A stretch of 64,000 nucleotides of DNA, taken from positions 1 to 64,000 of the forward strand of contig NZ_JACCBA010000001.1 in the NCBI RefSeq assembly GCF_013409365.1, given 5' to 3'. Position numbers and translations under genes: made by a program. Numbering within the stretch: the stretch's first letter is position 1; every line of letters begins with the position of its first letter. Under the pieces are notes generated by a model that was not told where the DNA came from, made no database searches, and worked only from the letters and a program-made list of their open reading frames with translations. Below are positions 1-8,182 of this stretch, in pieces. This stretch comes from Actinomadura luteofluorescens (GTDB lineage: Bacteria; Actinomycetota; Actinomycetes; Streptosporangiales; Streptosporangiaceae).

Positions 1-579
1 CACCACATGTGGAGCGGCGAACCCAACGCCGTCCTCGTGCAGGAGGCCGCCGACCTGGCGCCCGGCACCGCCCTGGACCTCGGATGCGGCGAGGGCGCCG
101 ACGCCGTCTGGCTCGCGCGCCGCGGCTGGCGCGTCACCGCCGTGGACATCTCCGGCGTGGCGCTCGAGCGCGCCGCCGGCCACGCCGAGGAGGCCGGCGT
201 CGCCGACCGCGTCGACTGGCAGCGCCGCGACCTGGCCGCCTCGTTCCCCGAGGGTTCCTACGACCTGGTCTCGGCGCAGTTCCTGCACTCCCCCGCCGAC
301 ATGCCCCGCGACGAGGTCCTGCGGGCCGCTGCCGCCGCCGTCGCGCCCGGCGGGATCCTGCTCGTCGTCGGGCACGCCGGGCCGCCGCCGTGGGATCCCG
401 GCGCCCATCCGGGAGTGCACCTGCCCACGCCCGGCGAGGTCCTCGCGTCCCTCTCCCTGCCGGAGGACGAGTGGGAGGTCCTGCGCAGCGGCGAGCACGA
501 ACGCGTCCAGACCGCACCCGACGGGCGCACCATGACCCGTACCGACAACGCGCTCAAGCTGCGGCGCCGGGCGCGGTGA
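1..579 (+). CDS. Class I SAM-dependent methyltransferase (5' partial)
   Basis: The reading frame is open from the first base, so the true start lies outside the window; ATG 7 is only the first visible start. From that ATG, motif I LDLGCGEG (about residues 24-31) forms the SAM-binding glycine loop, TAVDIS follows as the acidic end of the second strand, and a RRDL stretch lies near the third. This is the layout of small TehB/UbiE-like class I methyltransferases of about 200 residues. The C-terminus is complete. The substrate cannot be told from sequence. It converges on the EF-hand gene 15 bp away. Confidence 0.88.
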   Translation, partial: HHMWSGEPNAVLVQEAADLAPGTALDLGCGEGADAVWLARRGWRVTAVDISGVALERAAGHAEEAGVADRVDWQRRDLAASFPEGSYDLVSAQFLHSPADMPRDEVLRAAAAAVAPGGILLVVGHAGPPPWDPGAHPGVHLPTPGEVLASLSLPEDEWEVLRSGEHERVQTAPDGRTMTRTDNALKLRRRAR

Positions 580-594
580 CCCGAGCGGCCGCCG

Positions 595-813
595 TCAGCG
601 GGAGGTCCGCTCCATCAGCGCGGCGAACTCCTCCAGGGAGATCTTGCCGTCGTGGTTGGCGTCGGCGGCCACGACCACCTCCACGGCGCGGGTCTCGGTG
701 ATGTCCTGCCCGAGCCGGGTCATCAGGTTCTTCAGCTCCGCGGTCGAGATGTAGCCGTCGCCGTCCACGTCCACCAGCTCGAAGGTCGCCCTGTAGTCGT
801 TCACGTCCGCCAT
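595..813 (-). CDS. Small EF-hand calcium-binding protein
   Basis: A 72-residue protein made almost entirely of two EF-hands. The two loops, DVDGDGYISTAE and DANHDGKISLEE, have acidic or oxygen ligands at positions 1, 3, 5 and 12 and glycine at 6, so both should bind calcium. There is no signal peptide or membrane segment, so it is cytosolic and probably a calcium sensor or buffer. The ATG at 813 has a GGGAG ribosome site a few bases upstream. Two-EF-hand proteins of this size are common in Streptomyces and relatives; the partner is unknown. Confidence 0.85.
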   Translation of the reverse strand: MADVNDYRATFELVDVDGDGYISTAELKNLMTRLGQDITETRAVEVVVAADANHDGKISLEEFAALMERTSR

Positions 814-877
814 GCTCGCGCTCCCTTGCCGATCGTTTGCGGCGCCGACGTTAGCAGTGGTGTCCCAGCCCCCGCCC

Positions 878-890
878 TTTACGCGGTAAG
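878..890 (+). promoter_or_regulatory. TTTAC-N3-GTAAG inverted repeat and leaderless promoter of the GDPD gene
   Basis: TTTACGCGGTAAG is an imperfect inverted repeat 37 bp before the GTG of the phosphodiesterase gene. The same TTTAC-N3-GTARR pattern recurs at 23719, 34893 and 47184, always shortly before a start codon. Just downstream, CATAAT at 915-920 looks like a -10 box only 7 bp before the GTG, so the transcript may be leaderless. A TetR-type operator is the likeliest reading (inference). Confidence 0.4.
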
Positions 891-927
891 GTCAAATCGG
901 GCGGCGCGGTCGGCCATAATCGGACGC

Positions 928-1743
928 GTGCGGCGCTCGTACGAATTCCTCGACCATCCCGGCCCGATCCCCTTCGCCCATCGCGGCGGCGCGTCCGGAC
1001 GCCCGGAGAACTCGATGGCCGCGTTCCAGCGCGCCACCGACCTCGGCTACCGCTACCTGGAGACCGACGCCCACGCCACCGCCGACGGCGTCGTCGTCGC
1101 CTTCCACGACCGCACCCTCGACCGGGTCACCGACCGCACCGGCGCCATCGCCCGGCTCCCCTGGGCCGAGGTCGCCAGGGCCCGCATCGGCGGCACCGAG
1201 CCCATCCCCCGGCTCGAGGACGTCCTCGGCTCCTTCCCCGAGGCGCGCGTCAACATCGACCTGAAGGACGCCCCCGTCATCGGCCCGCTCGCCGAGACGC
1301 TGCGCCGCACCCGCGCCTGGAACCGCGTGTGCATCACGTCGTTCTCCACCCGCCGGCTGGCGCAGATGCGCGCCCGGCTCCCCATGGTCACCGACCACGA
1401 GGTGTGCATGGCGCTCGGCCCGCGCGGCCTGATGGCGCTGCGCGCCAAGTCCATCGGAGGCCCCACCGCCAAGCTCGTCCGCCTCGCCGCCACCGGCGTC
1501 GCCTGCGCCCAGGTGCCCTACGGCCTCGGCCCCGTCCCCTTCGTCACCGAGGCGTTCGTCGACCACGCCCACCGGCTCGGGCTGCAGGTCCACGCCTGGA
1601 CGGTCAACGACGCCGCCACCATGAAGCGCCTCCTGGACCTCGGCATCGACGGCATCATGACCGACGAGCTGGTCACCCTCCGCGACGTGATGGCCTCGCG
1701 CGGCCTGTGGCAGCACGGCGCCCCGCCGCCCACTCCGTCCTGA
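928..1743 (+). CDS. Glycerophosphodiester phosphodiesterase
   Basis: This 271-residue enzyme hydrolyses glycerophosphodiesters to glycerol-3-phosphate and an alcohol. The N-terminal AHRGG with the following PENS carries the catalytic His and Arg, then ETDAH gives the metal-binding acidic pair and VAFHD the second catalytic His. The rest follows the GDPD TIM barrel to a C-terminal VHAWTVND and GIDGIMTDE. There is no signal peptide, so it is cytosolic. The GTG at 928 was chosen because the conserved domain begins at once and a -10-like CATAAT lies immediately upstream; longer open frame upstream shows no family similarity. Confidence 0.9.
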   Translation: MRRSYEFLDHPGPIPFAHRGGASGRPENSMAAFQRATDLGYRYLETDAHATADGVVVAFHDRTLDRVTDRTGAIARLPWAEVARARIGGTEPIPRLEDVLGSFPEARVNIDLKDAPVIGPLAETLRRTRAWNRVCITSFSTRRLAQMRARLPMVTDHEVCMALGPRGLMALRAKSIGGPTAKLVRLAATGVACAQVPYGLGPVPFVTEAFVDHAHRLGLQVHAWTVNDAATMKRLLDLGIDGIMTDELVTLRDVMASRGLWQHGAPPPTPS

Positions 1744-1773
1744 CCCCGGCGCGGCCCGCGCACCGGGCGCGGG

Positions 1774-2067
1774 TCAGCGGCTGAAGCCGGGCGGGCGGTA
1801 CTCGGCCGCGATGCGCATCGGCGGCTGCTGCTGGGGCCGTTCGGCGGGTCGCGACGGCTGCCCCGGGGGGACGGTCCCGCCGACCTGCAGGTCGGCGCGC
1901 TGGGCGCGGACCGCCTCCAGGAGTTCCAGATCTTCTGGAGAGACCAGGGCGGCCATCACCCTGCCCCGCCGCGTGAGCTTGACGGGCTCGCCGGTGTAGG
2001 CGACCCGGTTCACCAGATCCGCGAACTGGGCGCGTGCTTCGGTCACCGGAACATCCACGTGATTCAT
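1774..2067 (-). CDS. Phd/YefM-family antitoxin-like protein
   Basis: The N-terminal half matches Phd/YefM antitoxins: VPVTEARAQFADLVNRV, GEPVKLTRRGR and MAALVSPEDLELL, the DNA-binding fold that represses its own operon. The C-terminal tail of about 35 residues is rich in Pro and Gln. No RelE/Doc-type toxin gene lies beside it, so it is an orphan or acts as a regulator. The ATG at 2067 begins where the family begins; a GTG at 2091 with a GGGAGG site six bases upstream is an alternative that adds eight residues. It is divergent from clpP and shares its upstream region. Confidence 0.8.
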   Translation of the reverse strand: MNHVDVPVTEARAQFADLVNRVAYTGEPVKLTRRGRVMAALVSPEDLELLEAVRAQRADLQVGGTVPPGQPSRPAERPQQQPPMRIAAEYRPPGFSR

Positions 2068-2132
2068 CGTATAGCGAAACTCTCCGTTCACCCTGGCCCT
2101 CCCACGGGGACTGGAATAGTGTCCGTACGTAG

Positions 2133-2147
2133 TGTACGAAACGTACA
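2133..2147. promoter_or_regulatory. Perfect palindrome upstream of the clpP pair
   Basis: TGTACG-AAA-CGTACA is a perfect 15-bp inverted repeat located 18 bp before the clpP ATG, with a further CGTACG at 2124-2129. The position between two divergent genes fits an operator. It matches neither the ClgR (GTTCGC-type) nor the PopR (TTCTGCC-type) sites known for clpP genes in Streptomyces. The ribosome site AAGGAGG is at 2155-2161. Confidence 0.45.
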
Positions 2148-2165
2148 GATGATCAAGGAGGCCTG

Positions 2166-2810
2166 ATGAACGGCGGACCGTGGCGACAGGACGGCCGGCG
2201 GCTGGCGGAGACGTTCACCGGCAGGTCGCGGGCGCAAGTCGACGAGATGACGCGGCCGGCGGACGCGCAGCTCTTCGAGCGGCTGCTGGCGCGGCGGATC
2301 GTGTTCCTCGGCAGCGAGATCGACGACGGGGTCGCCAACCGGATCGGCGCGCAGTTGCTGCTGCTCGCGGCGCAGGACGCCCGGCGCGACATCACGATCT
2401 ACATCAACTCCCCCGGCGGCGTCGTGGACGCCGGCATGGCGATCTACGACATGATGCAGTTCGTCCCGAACGACATATCCACGGTCGCGATGGGCATGGC
2501 CGCCTCCATGGGACAGACGCTGCTGTGCGCGGGGACCCGGGGCAAGAGGTACGCCCTGCGGCACGCGCGCGTGATGATGCACCAGCCGCACGGCGGCATC
2601 GGCGGCACCGCGTCCGACATCAGGATCCAGGCGGAGCAGTCGCTGTACCTCAAGCGGACCCTGGCGGAGCGGACGGCGTTCCACACCGGGCAGCCGCTGG
2701 AGCGGATCGAGGCCGACGGCGACCGCGACGCGTGGTTCACGGCGGAGGCGGCCCGCGACTACGGTTTCGTCGACCACGTCATCGACAGCACCGAGCGGGT
2801 GGGCACATGA
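2166..2810 (+). CDS. clpP: ATP-dependent Clp protease proteolytic subunit (first of pair)
   Basis: A 214-residue serine peptidase subunit that forms the proteolytic barrel served by ClpX/ClpC unfoldases. The triad is intact: Ser114 in GMAASMGQ, His139 in MMHQPHG and Asp188 in DGDRDAW. YINSPGG (residues 79-85) forms the substrate-binding strand. The N-terminus is about 25 residues longer than in E. coli ClpP and may be a propeptide. It overlaps the next clpP by four bases (ATGA), so the two are co-translated and probably form a mixed barrel. An isolated pair away from clpX recalls clpP3-clpP4 of Streptomyces; that assignment is inference. Confidence 0.93.
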   Translation: MNGGPWRQDGRRLAETFTGRSRAQVDEMTRPADAQLFERLLARRIVFLGSEIDDGVANRIGAQLLLLAAQDARRDITIYINSPGGVVDAGMAIYDMMQFVPNDISTVAMGMAASMGQTLLCAGTRGKRYALRHARVMMHQPHGGIGGTASDIRIQAEQSLYLKRTLAERTAFHTGQPLERIEADGDRDAWFTAEAARDYGFVDHVIDSTERVGT

Positions 2811-3412
2811 CACGCGCGGAACGGCGCTCCCTCGTCCCGCAGTTCGAGGAGCGCACCGGCCAGGGCCGCAAGGAGACCGACCCCTACAGCAAGCTGTTCG
2901 AGGAGCGCATCGTGTTCCTCGGCGCGCCGGTGGACGACATCAGCGCGGGCGACGTCACGGCGCAGATGCTCGCGCTGGAGGGCATGGACGCCGACCGGCC
3001 CATCGCCCTGTACATCAACTCGCCGGGCGGGTCGATCACCGCGATGCTGGCGATCTGCGACACCATGCGCTACGTGCGGCCCGAGATCGAGACGACCTGC
3101 GTCGGGCAGGCCGGGTCGGCCGCGGCCGTCCTGCTGGCGGCGGGCTCGCCCGGACGCAGGCAGGCGCTGCCGGGCGCCCGGATCCTGCTGCACGAGCCGG
3201 AGATCGAGACGGCCAGCGGCCCCGCGACCGACCTGGCGATCCAGGCGCAGGAGGTGCTGCGGCTGCGCGGGCAGACCGAGGCGATCCTGGCCGAGGCCAC
3301 CGGGCGCGACCCCGCGGACATCCGCCGGGACCTGGACCGCGACCGCTACTTCACCGCCGCTGAGGCCAAGGAGTACGGGCTTATCGACGCGGTGCTCACG
3401 TCCCGTGACTAG
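2807..3412 (+). CDS. clpP: ATP-dependent Clp protease proteolytic subunit (second of pair)
   Basis: A 201-residue ClpP paralogue, translationally coupled to the first. Ser104 (GQAGSAA), His129 (LLHEPE) and Asp179 (DLDRDRY) keep the triad, and YINSPGG is present. The contexts differ from canonical ClpP: AASM at the serine is GSAA, and HQP after the histidine is HEP. It may therefore have altered specificity or depend on its partner for activation, as in the mixed ClpP1P2 barrel of mycobacteria. A terminator-like hairpin follows five bases after the stop codon. Confidence 0.92.
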   Translation: MTRAERRSLVPQFEERTGQGRKETDPYSKLFEERIVFLGAPVDDISAGDVTAQMLALEGMDADRPIALYINSPGGSITAMLAICDTMRYVRPEIETTCVGQAGSAAAVLLAAGSPGRRQALPGARILLHEPEIETASGPATDLAIQAQEVLRLRGQTEAILAEATGRDPADIRRDLDRDRYFTAAEAKEYGLIDAVLTSRD

Positions 3413-3416
3413 CGCG

Positions 3417-3445
3417 CCAGCCGCCTGTTCCCCGGCGGCGGCTGG
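3417..3445 (+). terminator. Terminator after the clpP pair
   Basis: CCAGCCGCC (3417-3425) and GGCGGCTGG (3437-3445) form a perfect 9-bp stem with an 11-base loop just after the second clpP stop. No U-tract follows, which is usual in high-GC actinomycetes. Confidence 0.55.
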
Positions 3446-3485
3446 GGACGGCCGCAAACAGCAGGGTTGGATCACCCCGGGCGGG

Positions 3486-3511
3486 GGAATCTTGTCACGG
3501 TGTTCAGCGTT
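3486..3511 (+). promoter_or_regulatory. SigR-type promoter of rbpA
   Basis: GGAAT at 3486-3490, exactly 18 bases, then GTT at 3509-3511 matches the sigma-R consensus GGAAT-N18-GTT. In Streptomyces coelicolor rbpA is a known member of the thiol-stress SigR regulon, so the match is expected biologically as well as in sequence. Confidence 0.7.
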
Positions 3512-3552
3512 GGTCTGAGCAAGACCGCAAGCCGTCTGGGAGGCACGTGACG

Positions 3553-3897
3553 ATGGCCGAGCGCGCACTTCGCGGCACCCGACTCGGAGCGACGAGCTAC
3601 GAGAACGATCGCAACACCGATCTGGCCCCTCGCCAAGAGGTGGACTACACCTGCACCAAGGGCCACCGGTTCACCGTGACGCTCGCAGCCGAGGCCGAGG
3701 TGCCGATCACCTGGGAATGCCGCAGCTGCGGCGCCACGGCGCTGCGGGTCGACGGCGAGCCGCCCCAAGCCAAGAAGGGGAAGCCGCCGCGTACCCACTG
3801 GGACATGCTCATGGAGCGCAGGACCGTGGAGGACCTGGAGGAGGTCCTGGCCGAACGCCTGGAGATCTTGCGCGCGGGGCGCAAGAAGTCCGCGTGA
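3553..3897 (+). CDS. rbpA: RNA polymerase-binding protein RbpA
   Basis: A 114-residue actinobacterial RNA polymerase partner that stabilises the open complex with the principal sigma factor. It begins with the family signature MAERALRGTRLGA, followed by the core domain with YTCTKGHRF and ECRSCG, a basic linker (KKGKPPR) that contacts DNA, and the C-terminal sigma-interaction helix starting THWDMLMERR. ATG 3553 was chosen over GTG 3547 because homologues start here and GGGAGG lies nine bases upstream. A SigR-type promoter precedes it and a strong hairpin follows. Confidence 0.95.
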   Translation: MAERALRGTRLGATSYENDRNTDLAPRQEVDYTCTKGHRFTVTLAAEAEVPITWECRSCGATALRVDGEPPQAKKGKPPRTHWDMLMERRTVEDLEEVLAERLEILRAGRKKSA

Positions 3898-3916
3898 ACG
3901 GCTGACAGTTCTCGAC

Positions 3917-3952
3917 GCGAAGGCCCGTACCGGCGGGGGTGCGGGCCTTCGC
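3917..3952. terminator. Terminator between rbpA and the response regulator
   Basis: GCGAAGGCCCG (3917-3927) and CGGGCCTTCGC (3942-3952) form a perfect 11-bp stem with a 14-base loop between the two convergent genes, so it can serve both strands. Confidence 0.75.
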
Positions 3953-3992
3953 CATGCCCGCGGTCCCGGCCGTGCCGCGTTCGGACCGGAGG

Positions 3993-4658
3993 TCACCGGC
4001 CCGAGCGCGGCAGCACCAGGCCGCTCTCGTAGGCGGCGACGACCGCCTGGACGCGGTCGCGCAGCCCGAGCTTGCGCAGGATCCGGCTGACGTGGGTCTT
4101 GACCGTCTCCTCCCCGACGACCAGCCGGTCGGCGATCTCGGCGTTGGACAGGCCCGCGGCGACCAGGCGCAGCACGTCGGTCTCGCGCGGGGTCAGCGCG
4201 TCCAGGGCCGGCCCCTGCGACGGCGGGCGCGGCCGCAGCCGCGCGAACTCCCCGATGAGGCGGCGGGTGACGGCCGGGGCCAGCAGCGCCTCCCCCGCGG
4301 CGACGACCCGGACGGCGTCGAACAGCCGCTCCGCCGTGACGTCCTTGAGCAGGAAGCCGCTGGCGCCCGCGACCAGAGCGTCGTAGACGTGCTCGTCCAG
4401 GTCGAACGTGGTCAGCATCAGGACCCGGGGCGGGTCGGGTTCGGCGGTGACGCGGCGGGTGGCCTCGATGCCGTCCATGACCGGCATCCGCACGTCCATC
4501 AGCACGACGTCGGGACGGTGGTCGCGGCACACCCGGACCGCGGCCGCGCCGTCGGCCGCCGTCGCCACGACCTCCAGGTCCGGCTGGGTGCCCAGCAGGG
4601 CCCCGAACCCGGCGCGGACGACCTCCTGGTCGTCGGCCACCGCGACGCGGACGCTCAC
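3993..4658 (-). CDS. NarL/FixJ-family two-component response regulator
   Basis: A 221-residue regulator. The receiver domain (about residues 3-120) has the acidic pocket ADD, the phospho-acceptor Asp55 in LMDVRMP and the conserved Lys in FLLKD. The C-terminal LuxR-type HTH starts at LTPRETDVLRL and contains NAEIADRLVVGEETVKTHV. It overlaps the kinase gene by four bases (GTGA), so the two are coupled. The divergent ABC exporter at 5802 is its likely target, by the usual arrangement of such loci. Confidence 0.92.
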   Translation of the reverse strand: MSVRVAVADDQEVVRAGFGALLGTQPDLEVVATAADGAAAVRVCRDHRPDVVLMDVRMPVMDGIEATRRVTAEPDPPRVLMLTTFDLDEHVYDALVAGASGFLLKDVTAERLFDAVRVVAAGEALLAPAVTRRLIGEFARLRPRPPSQGPALDALTPRETDVLRLVAAGLSNAEIADRLVVGEETVKTHVSRILRKLGLRDRVQAVVAAYESGLVLPRSGR

Positions 4659-5674
4659 GGCCCCTCCTCCAGCGGCAGCGTCGCCTCCACCAGGAACCCG
4701 CCGGCGGGCCCCGGGCCGGTGCGCAGGTCGCCGCCGACGGCGGCGGCACGCTCGCGCATGCCGAGCAGCCCGTGCCCGGCCGGGCCGGCTCCGGAACCGT
4801 GGCCAGGACCCGGTCCGTTGTCGCGGACGCTGACGCGCAGCGCGCCCGGGGCGTAGTCGAGCTCCACGTCGACGGCCGCGCCGGGGGCGTGCCTGCGGGC
4901 GTTGGTCAGCGCCTCCTGGACGATCCGGTAGGCGGTCAGCTCCAGCCCGGGGTCCAGGGCCGCGACGTGCCCGCCGACGATCAGGCGGACGCCCGCGGCG
5001 CCCGACTCGCGGGTCTGGTCGACCAGGTCGAGGAGCTGCTGCAGGCCCGGCTGGGGGCGGCGGGTCGGCTCGGCTCCGGCGTCCTCGCGCAGCACGCCGA
5101 GCAGCCGCCGCATCTCGGTGAGCGCGGTGCGGGCGGTGTCGCCGATGGCCAGCAGCCGGCGGGCACCGTCCTCCGGCATGCCGGGGACGGCGAGCCGGGC
5201 CGTCTCGGCCTGCACGGAGATCATGGAGATGTGGTGGGCGACGACGTCGTGCAGCTCGCGGGCGATGCGTGCCCGCTCGCCGCGCGCGGTGTGCTCCAGC
5301 AGGGTGGTCTCGAACGCCCGCCGGGAGGCGTCGCGGGCGGCGGCCTCGGCGCGGCGGCGCAGGAACCGGCGGCGCGCCAGGACCGTCCAGACGGTGACGA
5401 GGGCGGCGAGGGCCGCGACGGCGGCGCCGCCGTGCAGTACGCACGCCGCGGCCGCCGCCGCCGTGATCACGACCGCGGCGGGCGCGGCCCGGTCCCGGAC
5501 GACCGCCAGCGGGAGCGTCGCGCACACGTCCACCACCAGGGCCAGCGCCAGGACGACCCCCGAGCCGTGGGTGCGGTAGAAGGCCTCGGCGGCGGCGGCC
5601 GCGGCGAGGCAGCCGCCGGCCGCCGGCCACCGCGCCCGCCCGGCGGTCCCGTCGCTGTCGCCCACGGACGCCAT
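4655..5674 (-). CDS. Sensor histidine kinase (HisKA_3 type)
   Basis: A 339-residue membrane kinase. The N-terminal about 100 residues hold several short hydrophobic segments with little outside the membrane, the intramembrane-sensing style. The HisKA_3 dimer helix carries the phospho-acceptor His142 in ARELHDVVAHH, and the HATPase domain has the N-box NARRHA and the G-boxes DNGPGPG and GHGLLGMRER. ATG 5674 was chosen because further upstream extension would run into the divergent ABC gene and looks non-membrane. The signal may be a cell-envelope-active compound exported by the neighbouring transporter (inference). Confidence 0.9.
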   Translation of the reverse strand: MASVGDSDGTAGRARWPAAGGCLAAAAAAEAFYRTHGSGVVLALALVVDVCATLPLAVVRDRAAPAAVVITAAAAAACVLHGGAAVAALAALVTVWTVLARRRFLRRRAEAAARDASRRAFETTLLEHTARGERARIARELHDVVAHHISMISVQAETARLAVPGMPEDGARRLLAIGDTARTALTEMRRLLGVLREDAGAEPTRRPQPGLQQLLDLVDQTRESGAAGVRLIVGGHVAALDPGLELTAYRIVQEALTNARRHAPGAAVDVELDYAPGALRVSVRDNGPGPGHGSGAGPAGHGLLGMRERAAAVGGDLRTGPGPAGGFLVEATLPLEEGP

Positions 5675-5801
5675 TGTGTCGTGGCCCGCGCCGCGGCGGC
5701 GTCCCTCCCGCGGGGGACGCCCGGTCCCCCGGCCCGCGGCCGCCGAGACTGCTCCCCGGCGTGATGACCCGGGGCCGCCGCGCTCCGTAACCTCCCGGTC
5801 C

Positions 5802-6731
5802 ATGGAGGCAACCATCGAAGTGCGGGGCCTGCGCAAGCGGTACGGCCCCACCCTCGCCGTGGACGACCTGTCGTTCACGGTCGGCCCGGGTCAGGTCACC
5901 GGGTTCGTCGGCCCGAACGGCGCCGGCAAGTCCACCACCATGCGGATGATCATGGGTCTGGACCGGCCGGACGGCGGGACGGCGCTGGTCTGCGGCCGGC
6001 CGTACCGGTCGCTGCGGGCGCCGCTGTGCCGGCTCGGGGCGATGCTGGACGCGTCGGCGCTCCACCCGGCCCGCCGCGCCCGCGACCACCTGCTGTGGCT
6101 CGCGCACGCCAACGGGCTGCCGGCCCGGCGGGTGGACGAGGTGATCGGGCTGACCGGGCTGGCGAGCGCGGCCCGCCGCCGGGCGGGCGGGTTCTCCCTC
6201 GGCATGCGGCAGCGGCTCGGGATCGCCGCAGCGCTGCTCGGGGACCCGCCGGTGCTGATGTTCGACGAGCCGGTCAACGGCCTGGACCCCGAGGGCGTCG
6301 CCTGGATCCGGGGGCTGCTGCGGTCGCTGGCCGCCGAGGGGCGGGCCGTGCTGGTCTCCAGCCACCTGATGGGCGAGCTGGAGGGCGGCGCCGACCACCT
6401 GGTGGTGATCGGGCGGGGCCGGCTGATCGCCGACACCGGGGTCGCGGACCTGCTGGAGGCCGCGTCCGGCGGCCGGGTCGAGGTCCGCACCGCCGAGCGC
6501 CGCGAGGCCATGACCGCCCTGGCCCGCGCGGGCGCCACGGTGGCGGCGTCCGGCCCGGACGCCGTCACCGCCACGGGCCTGGCCGCCGAGCGGGTCGTCG
6601 CGGTCCTCACCGAGGCCGGGGTGGGGTTCAGCGGCGTCGGCGAGCACCGCGCGTCGCTGGAGGAGGCCTACATGGAGCTCACCCGGGACGCGGTGGAGTT
6701 CCAGGCCGCGCAGGGGCGGGAGGCCCGGTGA
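5802..6731 (+). CDS. ABC-2 type exporter, ATP-binding subunit
   Basis: A 309-residue ATPase of the drug or lantibiotic exporter class. Walker A is GPNGAGKST, the signature is FSLGMRQRLG, Walker B is VLMFDEP followed by NGLDPEG, and the switch histidine is in SSHLM. A C-terminal extension of about 90 residues is typical of the family. GTGA overlap with the next gene shows operon coupling. The protein is clearly paralogous to the ATPase at 62675-63643: the same signature block DEPVNGLDPEG and closely matching segments run along the whole length. Confidence 0.93.
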   Translation: MEATIEVRGLRKRYGPTLAVDDLSFTVGPGQVTGFVGPNGAGKSTTMRMIMGLDRPDGGTALVCGRPYRSLRAPLCRLGAMLDASALHPARRARDHLLWLAHANGLPARRVDEVIGLTGLASAARRRAGGFSLGMRQRLGIAAALLGDPPVLMFDEPVNGLDPEGVAWIRGLLRSLAAEGRAVLVSSHLMGELEGGADHLVVIGRGRLIADTGVADLLEAASGGRVEVRTAERREAMTALARAGATVAASGPDAVTATGLAAERVVAVLTEAGVGFSGVGEHRASLEEAYMELTRDAVEFQAAQGREAR

Positions 6732-8182
6732 GCGCCCCGCAGAAGGCCGCCGCGGCGCCCTACCGCAGCACCGTCCAGGACGAGGCCCGCGACGGGTTCG
6801 GGTGGCTGCTGGCCGCCGAGTGGACCAAGCTGCGCACCGTCCGCCGCTGGATGCTGGCCCTGCTGGCGTCGGTGCTGCTGACCGTCCTGGTCGCGCTGCT
6901 GGCGGCGGCCGGAAGCCAGTCCACCGGGTCGGGCCGCGGTCGGCCCGACCCGGCACTGCTGAAGATCACCGATATGGGCCACTACACCTACCGGCCGCTG
7001 GCGGGCGACGGCTCGGTCGTCGCCCGCGTCACCTCCCAGGAGGGCGGCGGCGGGTGGGCCAAGGCCGGCCTCATGGTCAGGGGGAGCACGCGGGCGGGGG
7101 CCCCGTACGCGGCGCTGGCGGTGACGCCGGCGCACGGCGTCCGCCTTCTGAGCGGCTACGAGGAGGGCGGCGCCGGCGGCGGGACGGGCGCGGTGCCGCA
7201 CTGGCTCAAGCTGGCCCGCGCCGGGACGACCGTCACCGGCTACGCCTCGGCCGACGGCCGCGACTGGCGCCGCGTCGGGTCCGTCCGGCTGAAGGGACTG
7301 CCGCGCACGGCTCTGGCGGGCGTGTTCGTGGCCGCCCCGGACGAGGTCGAGGTGCGGCGCATGTTCGGCGGGGAGAGCGTCTCAGGTCAGCCCTCCGCCA
7401 CGCGGGCGACGTTCGACGAGGTGGCGGTGGCGCCGGCGCAGCCGGGCGCCGCCTGGCGGGACCGGGGCGCCCTGAGCGGTCCGGCGGCCGACCCGTCCCT
7501 GGACGGCCGCAGCGGGTCCGGAGGGACGATCGCGCTGAAGGGCGTGGGGGACATCGGGCCGAACGCGTTCGCCGACGACGTCACCAGGACCACCCTGTCC
7601 GGCACGCTGATCGGGCAGGTGGCGATCGTGACGCTGGCGGTGCTGTTCGTGACGGCCGAGTACCGGCGCGGGATGCTGCGCACGACGTTCGCGGCCGCAC
7701 CCCGGCGCGGCCGGGTCCTGGCGGCCAAGGCGGTCGTGGCGGGCCTGGCGTCCCTGGTGGCGGGGCTGGCGGCGGCGTTCGGGTCGGTGCTGCTCGCCGG
7801 GCCGGTGGAGCGTGCGCACGGGCTGGCGGTGCCGCCCCTGAGCGACGGCGCGGTGCTGCGCGCCGCCGCCGGCACGGGGGTGCTGTTCGCCGCGATCGCC
7901 GTGCTCTCGCTGGCGGTCGCGGTGATCGTGCGGCGCGGCGCGCCCGCGATCACCATCGTGCTGCTGCTCCTGCTCGTCCCGCAGATCGTGGCGACCGGGC
8001 TGCCGCTGTCGGCGGCGCGGTGGCTGGAGCGCCTCACCCCCGCGGCCGGGTTCGCGATCCAGCGGACCGTCGACCGCTACGACCAGTCGATCGGTCCGTG
8101 GGCGGGCCTCGGGGTGCTGTGCCTGTACGCGGCGGTCGCCCTGGCGGCGGCCGCGCGGCTGGTCGCGAGGCGCGACGCGTGA
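6728..8182 (+). CDS. ABC-2 exporter permease with a DUF1349-like extracytoplasmic insert
   Basis: A 484-residue permease subunit. The cytosolic start contains EWTKLRTV, the hallmark of this permease family, then the first membrane helix at about 41-62. A large insert of about 220 residues follows before helix two (about 291-310). Its core (residues about 75-250) reads as a concanavalin-like beta sandwich of the DUF1349 type: VVARVTSQEGGGGWAKAGLMVRG, then WLKLARAGTTVTGYAS and DGRDWRRVGS. Five further helices follow. Ordinary members are about 260 residues. The insert should lie outside the membrane and may bind glycan or the exported ligand (inference). Confidence 0.85.
   Translation: MSAPQKAAAAPYRSTVQDEARDGFGWLLAAEWTKLRTVRRWMLALLASVLLTVLVALLAAAGSQSTGSGRGRPDPALLKITDMGHYTYRPLAGDGSVVARVTSQEGGGGWAKAGLMVRGSTRAGAPYAALAVTPAHGVRLLSGYEEGGAGGGTGAVPHWLKLARAGTTVTGYASADGRDWRRVGSVRLKGLPRTALAGVFVAAPDEVEVRRMFGGESVSGQPSATRATFDEVAVAPAQPGAAWRDRGALSGPAADPSLDGRSGSGGTIALKGVGDIGPNAFADDVTRTTLSGTLIGQVAIVTLAVLFVTAEYRRGMLRTTFAAAPRRGRVLAAKAVVAGLASLVAGLAAAFGSVLLAGPVERAHGLAVPPLSDGAVLRAAAGTGVLFAAIAVLSLAVAVIVRRGAPAITIVLLLLLVPQIVATGLPLSAARWLERLTPAAGFAIQRTVDRYDQSIGPWAGLGVLCLYAAVALAAAARLVARRDA

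Noticed and set aside
2807..3412. Second ClpP as an inactive ClpR-like subunit
   Set aside because: Ser104, His129 and Asp179 are all in place despite altered neighbours.
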